A DNA stretch of 15,333 nucleotides. Origin: an uncultured Verrucomicrobiota bacterium (GTDB lineage Bacteria; Verrucomicrobiota; Verrucomicrobiia; Chthoniobacterales; SZAS-18). The position numbers and the translations under genes were made by a program. The notes beneath the pieces are model-generated. The model saw only the letters and a program-made list of their open reading frames with translations. It was not told the DNA's origin and made no database searches. Below are positions 1 to 5,968 of the stretch, in pieces. The stretch covers positions 1-15,333 of the forward strand of contig CALMVM010000282.1 in assembly GCA_937873255.1 (NCBI GenBank), written 5' to 3'. Every line of letters starts with the position of its first letter. Position 1 is the first letter of the stretch.

Positions 1-467
1 CATAAGCCGTTGGGGCTGGTTGTCATCCGCTGGCACTGCCCACCCTTCTTCGTGGTGTGACCGCATCGCACCGCCACGGAGCGAGGACCACCGCCGGATG
101 ATCGGGAGGAGTCGGCGTTCGTCGTATGCGCCGGAGCTTGGTAAACAGGAAAAACCTCCGGGGTCGGGCTCGGCGCGGGGCGGTAAGCGCGTACTTCCAC
201 GGGCGTGAGGACCTCGGGGAGTATCCTTAAATCCACCAGCAGCGCGGAAAACACGCTGCCGTTCGCCGTGGCCACGGAGGCGGTCCCGCGATCAACGCTC
301 AGCAACGTCACGATTGTGCCAACAGGCACCGGGCGGTGGCCTAACACGTAACCACCGCGTTCTACATCGACCGAGTAAGGCTTCAGCAGGATGCCGTCGG
401 TGGCGAACGCGGGGAATCCGACGAAGAAGATCACGAGGATCATGAGGATCGCGCCGAATGTCTTCAT
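1..467 (-). CDS. Secreted protein with C-terminal Cys motif (DUF5763-like), partial
   Basis: The minus-strand frame is open from an ATG at 467 to the window edge, giving 155 codons with no stop, so the 3' end is missing. Residues 1-22 form a clear signal peptide: a Lys, then a hydrophobic run ending in PAFA before TDG. Residues 23 to about 80 are a compact beta-like stretch. A Pro/Ser-rich linker follows. The visible C-terminus carries CGHTTKKGGQC, a short C-x2-T-T-K-K-G-x2-C motif with a following Arg pattern, like the small DUF5763-type Cys motif seen in bacterial and phage proteins. The last partial codon begins TG, compatible with another Cys or a Trp. The protein is probably exported. 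It lies 33 bp downstream of the phage-type repressor on the same strand, the place where temperate phages carry accessory ('moron') genes. Its function is unknown, and the DUF5763 link rests on motif recognition only. Confidence 0.6.
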   Translation of the reverse strand, partial: MKTFGAILMILVIFFVGFPAFATDGILLKPYSVDVERGGYVLGHRPVPVGTIVTLLSVDRGTASVATANGSVFSALLVDLRILPEVLTPVEVRAYRPAPSPTPEVFPVYQAPAHTTNADSSRSSGGGPRSVAVRCGHTTKKGGQCQRMTTSPNGL

Positions 468-500
468 ATGACCCGCTTATGTTCGTTCACGCGATAACAT

Positions 501-869
501 TCAAGCCAATTTTTTGAGCTCGTCCTGGAGCGCGATGATGTCTTTCGCTCCTTGTATGGCCCGGCGAAGCACTTCCTCGGAGATGCGGCTCGGGCGCAGC
601 GCGGCGCTCGGTGCGTCGTTGGCGGCGAGGACGCGGCCGGTGATGAGATATTCGGCGGTCGTGCCTAGGGCTTTCGCCAGGCCGACGAGGATCTCGCCAC
701 TGGGAATGCGCTCCCCATTTTTGTAGTCGGAGATCGCAGATTGAGAGCACCCGGCGATTTCAGCCAGTTCGTCCTGCTTTATCCCGGTCCGAGCAATTTC
801 ACTCCGCAGACAGGAGGAAAAAATCCGTTTCGCCATATTTCTTGCTTGCTCTTGATTCTGAATCGCCAT
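501..869 (-). CDS. XRE-family phage-type repressor
   Basis: This 122-residue DNA-binding protein has a classic XRE/cI-type helix-turn-helix at about residues 24-78: TGIKQDELAEIAGCSQSAIS leads into a DYKNGERIPS-type recognition segment and then an AKALGTT...YLITGR helix. The C-terminal 30 residues look like a single long helix, possibly for dimerisation. There is no LexA-type peptidase domain. In the Mu-like layout it occupies the place of the lysogeny repressor c, transcribed away from the transposase operon. The start is ambiguous. The ATG at 869 is the longest choice, while an in-frame ATG at 836 would begin MAKRIFSS; neither has a good Shine-Dalgarno. The 836 start would leave a more normal gap to the divergent gene. 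Confidence 0.85.
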   Translation of the reverse strand: MAIQNQEQARNMAKRIFSSCLRSEIARTGIKQDELAEIAGCSQSAISDYKNGERIPSGEILVGLAKALGTTAEYLITGRVLAANDAPSAALRPSRISEEVLRRAIQGAKDIIALQDELKKLA

Positions 870-881
870 ATCCGTATTGCC
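831..881. promoter_or_regulatory. Candidate divergent operator region (repressor/Cro switch)
   Basis: Between the two HTH genes there is a perfect 11-bp palindrome GATTCTGAATC at 854-864 and a direct repeat CGCCATAT at 831-838 and 864-871, about three helical turns apart. Each copy contains one of the two possible repressor ATG codons on the minus strand. The stretch is AT-richer than its surroundings. Such short iterated sites between a repressor and a Cro/Ner gene are where phage operators normally lie, so this is the likely binding site of one or both proteins. No convincing -35/-10 pair could be chosen. This is inference from sequence symmetry only. Confidence 0.35.
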
Positions 882-1121
882 ATGTTAGAGCGAAACGAAG
901 TCAGGAGGCTACTGAAATCGCGCGGCTGGAGCTATCGCCGGGCAGGCGCGTATCTCGGCATCAGCTACCCGCACATCTGCTTGGTGCTCCAAGGCAAGCG
1001 GGAATCCAAGCGCCTGCTGCGGGCTATCGCGGCGTTGCCGGATTCGCCCGAGCCCTACCGCGAATGCGGTTTTGCGACCACGCCCTACCGCCGTACCGCT
1101 GCCTCGGAGGTCGCCCAATGA
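882..1121 (+). CDS. Small Cro/Ner-like HTH protein
   Basis: This 79-residue protein starts at ATG 882 and diverges from the repressor. Residues 1-50 form a small helix-turn-helix: LLKSRGWSYRRAGAYLGISY is followed by HICLVLQGKRESKRLL, the pattern of Ner/Cro-like phage regulators. The C-terminal third is Pro/Arg-rich and probably disordered. The frame is open further upstream, back to 741, but that part lies inside the repressor gene and is not credible as coding. Its stop overlaps the next start (ATGA at 1118-1121), so translation is coupled to the DUF3102-like gene. By position it is expected to control the early lytic or transposition operon. Confidence 0.7.
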   Translation: MLERNEVRRLLKSRGWSYRRAGAYLGISYPHICLVLQGKRESKRLLRAIAALPDSPEPYRECGFATTPYRRTAASEVAQ

Positions 1122-1807
1122 GCAGCCTCCACGCGAAAGAGATCAGCGAGGCGCACCGCCGCGCGAAGCACAATGCCGCCCTCGCCGTGGGCTGGGCGGT
1201 GATCGCGGGTGCTGTGTTGCAACGAGTTAAGGCCGATTTTTCTCACGGTGAGAATAATTTGAAGGAGTGGTTGAGCGCCGAATGCCCGGAGATTTCGCTG
1301 CCAACGGCCTACCGCTACATCGCGCTCGCCAAGGCGATGAAAAAAGCCGAGTCCAAGCGGCTCCGCTCGTTGCTGTGCGGCGAGTTCATCGAAGCCAAAG
1401 AGCAGGCGGAAATCCTCGCCCTCGTCACCAAGGTCACCGACGGGGCGACGATCACCGAACTCTACGAGGAGTACGGCATCGTCAAGCGCGCGCCCGGCAC
1501 CGCCGCCACGGGCGGCTACAAGGTGGACGAGGCGCGCGTGCAGGTGTTCCTGCGCGGCTACCACCCGGAGTTGGAAGGCACGCGCTACGCCGACCTGCCC
1601 GAGGACATCCAGGCGGAGTTCCGCACGTGGTTCGCCAACGGCGATTCGCAGGAGGAGCAACTCGCGCTCGACTTCTGGCAACCGCTTTTCTCGCGTTACG
1701 TGGGCAAGGACGCCCGCGAGACCTTCCTCAAACTACCCAAGTCGGAGCGCACCCGGACCGTCGAGTGGGCGCGGATGCTCATCCGTTGGGACGAGTCTGC
1801 CAAATAG
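1118..1807 (+). CDS. DUF3102-like phage early protein
   Basis: This 229-residue protein starts at ATG 1118, with a strong GGAGG at 1106-1110 and 7 nt of spacing. The start is fixed by the 4-bp overlap with the previous gene; the frame itself runs open further upstream without coding character. Residues 8-70 (HRRAKHNAALAVGWAVIAGAVL...HGENNLKEWL...SLPTAYRYIALAKAM) match the pattern of DUF3102-type phage/plasmid proteins: an alpha-helical N-terminus, then a 'xxWLxxxC...SxxTAxRYIxLA' segment. The rest is charged and helical with no recognised catalytic motif; residues 150-229 look like a separate small domain. It sits between the Ner-like regulator and the transposase, six bases before the transposase ATG, so it is part of the early operon. 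Its role is unknown. A DNA-binding accessory function is a guess. Confidence 0.65.
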   Translation: MSSLHAKEISEAHRRAKHNAALAVGWAVIAGAVLQRVKADFSHGENNLKEWLSAECPEISLPTAYRYIALAKAMKKAESKRLRSLLCGEFIEAKEQAEILALVTKVTDGATITELYEEYGIVKRAPGTAATGGYKVDEARVQVFLRGYHPELEGTRYADLPEDIQAEFRTWFANGDSQEEQLALDFWQPLFSRYVGKDARETFLKLPKSERTRTVEWARMLIRWDESAK

Positions 1808-1813
1808 CGCGTC

Positions 1814-3907
1814 ATGGTCTGTTTCTCCTACACCATCCCTTCCGGCGACTTGGGTGAGTTTGCCGCGTGCAAGGACGAAGTCCGCGCCGACGTGCGCCGA
1901 TGGCTGGGCGTCCTCTCCCGTGTCGCCGCCGCCCCCAAGGGCCAGGGCAAGCGCGTGATGGAGGCCGAAGCCCGGCTTACCGGCACGAGCTACGGCAGCG
2001 TGCGCGCCAAGTGGTACGACTACCAGGAGAGCGGCGACTGGCGGCGACTCGTCAACCGCGCCAAGCAGGGCGCGACCAACGGCGACCGTGGTAACCTCTC
2101 CGCTACGCTCATCGCCCACTTCGCGGACCTCTGCCTGCTCAACCAGCGCGTTGCCTCAGCCGCGTACGAGAAGCTGATCGAGGATTACCGCGCCGGCGTC
2201 GTCATCCCCGGTCACGGCTCGTGGCGCGACCATTATCCGCACCGCCGCGTCTGCCCGCCGGAACTGCCCGCCGGCTGGAGCAAACGCACGTTCTACCGCC
2301 ACGCGCCCGAGCGCGAGTCGTTCCTCTCGCTGGCCGCCCGGCAGGGCCGTTCGGCGGCGAGCGTCATGCGCCTGAAGGTGCACACGACCCGCGTCGGTCT
2401 GGCCATTGGCCAGGAATACCAGATCGATGACCAGGAGTACGACGTGCCGGTCAATTTCCTCGCGCCCGCCGCCCGCCAGGGCCGCGCGATGCGCCCGCTC
2501 GGGTTGGACGGCCTGGAACTGCTCTCGGCCGTGCAGCTCCTCAACGGCTACCTGCCCACGCTCTGGAACGCCAAAGCCGAGAAGAAGGAAAAGCCGCTCG
2601 AACGCTACGTCCCGTGGTTCCTGCTGGGCATGCTGAGCATCGGTGGCATCAACGAGGAAACCGGCACGCGCGTCACGTGCGAGCACGGCACGGCGGCGGT
2701 GCGCGAGACGCTGGAGAAAGCCCTCTTCGATCACACCGGGGGAAAGGTCAGGATTCTGCGCGGCGGCATCGACCGCAAACCTGCCTACGCCGGTCTGTTC
2801 GATTCGCGCGGACGCGGCAACTTCCGTGTCAAGGCCACGCTCGAAGGCTCGCGCAACCTCCTGCGCAACAAGATGGCCGACGCGCTGCTCTTCCCCGGCG
2901 CGACCGGGTTGAGCCGCGACCGCGCGCCCGAGGAACTCCAGGGCCGCGAGCGCCACAACGAGCGGCTGCTGGCGGCGGCCGTCGGGGCCGGCATGCGCGA
3001 CGACGTGGCGGAGCTGCTCGTCCTGCCCTTCCTCGAATGGAGCCAGTTCGTCGCGCTGACGACCGAACTCTACCGCGTCATCAACACCCGCACCGACCAC
3101 GCGATGGAGGGCTGGGCGGAATGCAAGTTCATGGTCAACGAGTGGCGGCCCGCGCGCGAGTTCCCGTGGCAGCCGATGGACACGCTGCTGAAGATGCCCG
3201 ACGACGCGCAGGCCGCCTGCCGCGCGCTGATCGCCACCGACGAGGCCCTGCGCAACTCCCGCCGCATGAACCCCCAGGAAGTCTGGGAACGCGGCCGGGG
3301 CATCCTCCGCCCGCTGCCCGACGCGATGGTGCCGCTCCTGCTGCCGCCCGACGGGACGTTCGGGGTCGAGCGCGAACTCGATGACGAGGATTGCTTCACG
3401 TGGACGGACTCGGCGATGTCCACGCGGCCCTACCGCTACCTCGCCCGCATCGGCGGCCGGCTGCTGCCGCGCGACAAGTACCTGACCTATTGCAATCCGT
3501 TCGCGCCCGGCAAGCTGATCGTGTGCGACGCCAAGGGCCGGTTCGTCGGCGCGTGCCCGGCCTACGACGTGGCCAGCCGCGCCGACGCCGAGGCCGTGCA
3601 GCGGCAGATGGGTCTGGAGCGCAAGATCGAGCGCGAGAAACTCGCCCCGCTGGCCCGGATCGGCGCGCGGATGGCCCGCGAGTTTGCCCTGGCTGGCCTT
3701 CATCTTGCGCCCGTATTCCAGCAGCCAGAGGATGCTGTCGATGTGCGCGGACGGCCAGCCGGCCGGGCCGCCGGCGCACCTCGGGCTCAACGACCTGCTG
3801 GCACTGCAACGCCTGGGGGTGACGCTCAACGAGGCGCGGAAGGCCAACGGCGGCGGCGGACCGGGGCAGCAGAGTTACGGCACCCGCAACAATGGGAACG
3901 ACGATGA
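1814..3907 (+). CDS. MuA-like DDE transposase, 3' end out of frame
   Basis: The 697-codon frame carries the core of a Mu-type transposase/integrase (DDE recombinase) that cuts and joins phage ends to target DNA. Residues 45-85 look like a helix-turn-helix, with ARLTGTSYGSVRAKW as its core. The catalytic domain begins at IDDQEYDV, where D205 is the likely first Asp. The second acidic position falls in CEHGTAAV, giving E290 where the family normally has Asp. The third is E344 in FRVKATLEGSRNLLRN, 54 residues later, close to the D-E spacing of MuA. After about residue 625 (base 3690) the frame loses GC-rich third positions and becomes low-complexity Pro/Arg/Ala/Gly. The native C-terminus is therefore probably lost and the last 70 or so residues are not real. 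No MuB ATPase follows. The gene is probably inactive, given the missing C-terminus and the Asp-to-Glu change. Confidence 0.7.
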   Translation: MVCFSYTIPSGDLGEFAACKDEVRADVRRWLGVLSRVAAAPKGQGKRVMEAEARLTGTSYGSVRAKWYDYQESGDWRRLVNRAKQGATNGDRGNLSATLIAHFADLCLLNQRVASAAYEKLIEDYRAGVVIPGHGSWRDHYPHRRVCPPELPAGWSKRTFYRHAPERESFLSLAARQGRSAASVMRLKVHTTRVGLAIGQEYQIDDQEYDVPVNFLAPAARQGRAMRPLGLDGLELLSAVQLLNGYLPTLWNAKAEKKEKPLERYVPWFLLGMLSIGGINEETGTRVTCEHGTAAVRETLEKALFDHTGGKVRILRGGIDRKPAYAGLFDSRGRGNFRVKATLEGSRNLLRNKMADALLFPGATGLSRDRAPEELQGRERHNERLLAAAVGAGMRDDVAELLVLPFLEWSQFVALTTELYRVINTRTDHAMEGWAECKFMVNEWRPAREFPWQPMDTLLKMPDDAQAACRALIATDEALRNSRRMNPQEVWERGRGILRPLPDAMVPLLLPPDGTFGVERELDDEDCFTWTDSAMSTRPYRYLARIGGRLLPRDKYLTYCNPFAPGKLIVCDAKGRFVGACPAYDVASRADAEAVQRQMGLERKIEREKLAPLARIGARMAREFALAGLHLAPVFQQPEDAVDVRGRPAGRAAGAPRAQRPAGTATPGGDAQRGAEGQRRRRTGAAELRHPQQWERR
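3691..3760. repeat. 8-bp inverted repeat bracketing a scrambled segment
   Basis: GGCTGGCC (3691-3698) and GGCCAGCC (3753-3760) face each other across 54 bp, exactly where coding in the transposase frame stops. Read on the minus strand, the bracketed segment gives an unusually protein-like stretch (HIDSILWLLEYGRKMK) with almost all G/C third positions. On the plus strand, the frame of the downstream gene also has G/C third positions here. This is where a deletion or inversion joint would lie. Confidence 0.35.
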
Positions 3908-4169
3908 CTCCGGGGGCGGTGGAGGCAGTAGTGCCGGGGACTGCGCGACCAATCACCACGCGGATACGAGCTACGTGAACAACCTCATCAGCCCGTGTGA
4001 GTCCACGGCCTCACAGGTGTTCAATCTCAGCTACGCCGACGTGACGGCCGCCGGCGTGCCGGCGAGCGCCCTGCCGATCAAGTTCCAACTCGTGGACATG
4101 ATCGTCAACGGCCAAGCTGCCAAGGCGGTCGTTCTCATGAGCGGCACGTTTACCCTGCCATCGTCATGA
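3741..4169 (+). CDS. Phage late/tail-region protein, 5' end uncertain
   Basis: The coding frame is clear from about 3750 (GQPAGPPAHLGLNDLLALQR...) to a TGA at 4167-4169. ATG 3741 is chosen because AGAGGA at 3727-3732 sits 8 nt before it. The frame is open further left to TTG 3684, but that part lies in the rearranged region, so the original 5' end may be missing. The 142-residue product has a short helical N-terminus, a Gly/Asn/Asp-rich linker at about residues 37-66 and a compact C-terminal domain with alternating hydrophobic residues (STASQVFNLSYADVTAAGVP, then IKFQLVDMIVNG). Linkers of this kind are common in phage structural proteins. The family is not recognised. It overlaps the next gene by ATGA, which argues for a genuine pair. 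Confidence 0.5.
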   Translation: MCADGQPAGPPAHLGLNDLLALQRLGVTLNEARKANGGGGPGQQSYGTRNNGNDDDSGGGGGSSAGDCATNHHADTSYVNNLISPCESTASQVFNLSYADVTAAGVPASALPIKFQLVDMIVNGQAAKAVVLMSGTFTLPSS

Positions 4170-4894
4170 GCCGTGTTCGCCTAGACGACGCTTTCCCGCT
4201 GCCGTTTGCGTGCCCGCTGGCCACCCGCTCCGCTGTCCGCTCCAACACGCTCTACCCGGTCGGCCTGACGCGCGATCAGGTCGTCGAAGCCTACTGGCGC
4301 GTGCGCCGCTGGAAGATCACGGTCAACGTCGTCGCCAGTGATCCCGATCTTCGCTCGAAAGGACTGCTCATCACCGGCCTGCGAGGCACCGGCTACGCCG
4401 ATGTCGGCTATACCTTGCCCTACGGCTCCAACTTTTATCCGCCCGCGCCCACCAGCGAGCGGGGGCTCATCGCGCCCCCGTGCAGCACCATCGCGAACGT
4501 GTCGCTGGAGGGAGGAGACAACGGCAGCAACACGTTCAACCTGTTCATCCGCCAGCCGCGGCGAGGTTGGATCGCGCCCGCCGTCCGCTGCCACGGCCTG
4601 TGGTATCCGGCCTTGTCATTCGGTTCCACCATATACGGCAGCATCTATGCCCCGGACCCGGACGCCGTCAACGGCGGCGTCAACGCCACGATCCTGGGCG
4701 TGAGCATCGCGTCTGGCTATACCCCGCAGCAGGTCAACAATGGCGATGGCAGCATGGAAACAGTCACCTTCGCCGGCACGCTCGTCATCGAGCCGGACAA
4801 ATATTGGGAGTACCGGGGCGCGGACGGCGCGGCGCTCTACGACCGGGACACCGGCGCGCAGCTGCTCGATCCACTTTCGGCTGCCTACCCTTGA
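4166..4894 (+). CDS. Phage tail-region-like structural protein (hypothetical)
   Basis: This 242-residue protein begins at ATG 4166, overlapping the previous stop by 4 bp. The N-terminus has LTRDQVVEAYWRVRRWKITV, a short helix plus strand that resembles the start of several small phage structural proteins. The remainder is rich in Gly, Asn, Ser, Thr and aromatic residues (for example NVSLEGGDNGSNTFNLFI and YWEYRGADGAALYDRDTGAQ), as in all-beta virion or receptor-binding proteins. There is no signal peptide, membrane helix or catalytic motif. It forms a two-gene unit with the upstream protein, and with the transposase block suggests late phage genes next to early ones. The exact family is not recognised. 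A tail origin is inferred from composition and context. Confidence 0.55.
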   Translation: MSRVRLDDAFPLPFACPLATRSAVRSNTLYPVGLTRDQVVEAYWRVRRWKITVNVVASDPDLRSKGLLITGLRGTGYADVGYTLPYGSNFYPPAPTSERGLIAPPCSTIANVSLEGGDNGSNTFNLFIRQPRRGWIAPAVRCHGLWYPALSFGSTIYGSIYAPDPDAVNGGVNATILGVSIASGYTPQQVNNGDGSMETVTFAGTLVIEPDKYWEYRGADGAALYDRDTGAQLLDPLSAAYP

Positions 4895-5068
4895 TGCTCA
4901 TTCAAGTCGCGTTTTTCCAAAACCTCTGGCACTTTTTCCGAGAACGAGCTGCTGGCTGCAACCGTGCGCCTCGCCGGAAAATCCACGGACGGCTCGGAGA
5001 GCCATCCCTACCTTGTGGACGACGCCGCTGGCGCGGCGGACACCGTCTGCTTTGAAGAGGCTTGTTGA
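4894..5068 (+). pseudogene. Frame-disrupted small ORF at the phage/chromosome junction
   Basis: An ATG at 4894 overlaps the preceding TGA (TGATG) and opens MLIQVAFFQNLWHF. Coding character then moves to another frame after a T5 tract at 4933-4937. From there ENELLAATVRLAGKS and YLVDDAAGAADTVCFEEAC, with GC-rich third positions, run to the TGA at 5066-5068. Joining the two parts needs one base fewer in the T-tract and gives a protein of about 57 residues. The second part is also in frame with the upstream 4166-4894 gene beyond its TGA. Possible readings are a frameshift mutation, a sequencing error, or a remnant of another gene. No family is recognised. Confidence 0.3.
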
Positions 5069-5965
5069 TTGCTGGGGGCGTCGTTATCCTTGTTGCCGGT
5101 GCATAAACGACCCTTCCCGCTGCTGGCCGCCTTCGTCCTCATCGCGTTCCTACCCGCCCGCGCCGAAGATCCGGCCGTCGTCGAAAAGCCGCTCAACCAA
5201 CTCTCCGACCAGCGCGTCAGCCCCATCGGCGAAAAAGCCCTCGCCATCCGCCCGGCGGCGTGGCTCAGCGCGGAAACCCCGCACTTCATCATCCATTACC
5301 GGCGCATCACCGAGGCCAAGCGCGTCACTATCGAGATCGAGTTCCATCTCAACTACGTCGCCAAGGTTCTCGGCGCGGGGCCGGAACGCTACGCGCGCAA
5401 ATCGCACGTGTTCATCTTCGAGGATGAAAGGGACTGGAAAGGTTTCCTGCCCGAGGCGCAGGCTCCCGCGTGGTCGTCGAGTTTCGCGCGCGGCGACGAG
5501 TTGTTTCTCAACATCCGCGACAGCAAAACTGGCCTGTTCGATTCGCAGACGCTCGCGCACGAGACCACCCACGCCATCGTCGCCCGGCTCTACCCCGGCA
5601 AGCACTGGCCGCGCTGGCTCGGCGAGGGGTTTGCCGAACAGATGAGCGCCCAGAGCACCGCCGCGCGCATGGGCCAGTACAACCAGCGCCTGCTCCAGCG
5701 TTTCCAGATGGCGACCCTGCCGCTCGATAAACTGATTGCCACCACCGACTATCCCGACGACCCGATGGCGGTCGCGCAGTTTTACCAGAGTTCGGAGAAA
5801 CTCGTGCGCTTCCTGATGGTCAAGAATCCACCGGAGCGTTTCCCGAAGTTCGTGGACCTGCTGCTCGACGAAACGCCCTTCCCCGACGCGGTCACGAAAA
5901 TCTACGGCGACAAGTACAAGGATTACCCCACCTTCTCCAAGGAATACGTCCGTCTGGCGCAGTGA
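5069..5965 (+). CDS. Secreted HExxH metallopeptidase (gluzincin-like)
   Basis: The product is a 298-residue protein from TTG 5069, or 288 residues from GTG 5099. TTG 5069 has AGAGG 8 nt upstream and directly follows a TGA; GTG 5099 gives a more usual signal peptide, beginning MHKRPFPLLAAFVL. Either way a hydrophobic leader ends at LPARA before EDP, so the protein is exported. The zinc motif HETTH lies at residues 164-168 (longer numbering) and WLGEGFAE places the third ligand E186, 18 residues after the second His, as in gluzincin/MA-like peptidases. The N-terminal half (TPHFIIHY..., then VFIFEDERDWKGF) is typical of DUF1570-like MA-clan proteins. The substrate is unknown. It lies 3 nt before holA and is probably cotranscribed with it. 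Confidence 0.75.
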   Translation: MLGASLSLLPVHKRPFPLLAAFVLIAFLPARAEDPAVVEKPLNQLSDQRVSPIGEKALAIRPAAWLSAETPHFIIHYRRITEAKRVTIEIEFHLNYVAKVLGAGPERYARKSHVFIFEDERDWKGFLPEAQAPAWSSSFARGDELFLNIRDSKTGLFDSQTLAHETTHAIVARLYPGKHWPRWLGEGFAEQMSAQSTAARMGQYNQRLLQRFQMATLPLDKLIATTDYPDDPMAVAQFYQSSEKLVRFLMVKNPPERFPKFVDLLLDETPFPDAVTKIYGDKYKDYPTFSKEYVRLAQ

Positions 5966-5968
5966 TTT

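Larger units (their letters stand above)
1..5068. mobile_element. Mu-like prophage remnant (ends not located)
   Basis: The gene order is leftward repressor, rightward Ner-like HTH protein, DUF3102-like protein, MuA-like transposase, then two late-type proteins, which matches a Mu-like transposable phage lacking its middle. The left end is outside the window or undetected. The right end must lie before the chromosomal peptidase gene, at or before about 5068. No TG...CA-type ends, repeated transposase-binding sites or target-site duplication could be identified by eye. The element limits given here are the outer bounds of the phage-type genes, not mapped termini. Confidence 0.5.

Noticed and set aside
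3691..3760. Simple inversion between the 8-bp inverted repeats as the explanation of the scar
   Set aside because: Flipping the segment on paper gives a stop codon in the transposase frame and poor codon use in the downstream frame, so inversion alone does not restore a continuous gene.
2156..3847. Long minus-strand open frame of 563 codons opposite the transposase gene
   Set aside because: It is Arg/Ala/Gly/Val-rich low-complexity sequence, as expected for the antisense shadow of a GC-rich gene. Only the short stretch at about 3690-3770 looks protein-like, and that is reported as part of the rearrangement scar.
4892..4894. TGA recoded as selenocysteine, giving a longer tail-type protein
   Set aside because: There is no hairpin that looks like a SECIS element just after it, and the codons directly following the TGA have poor coding bias. 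A broken or separate small ORF explains the region better.
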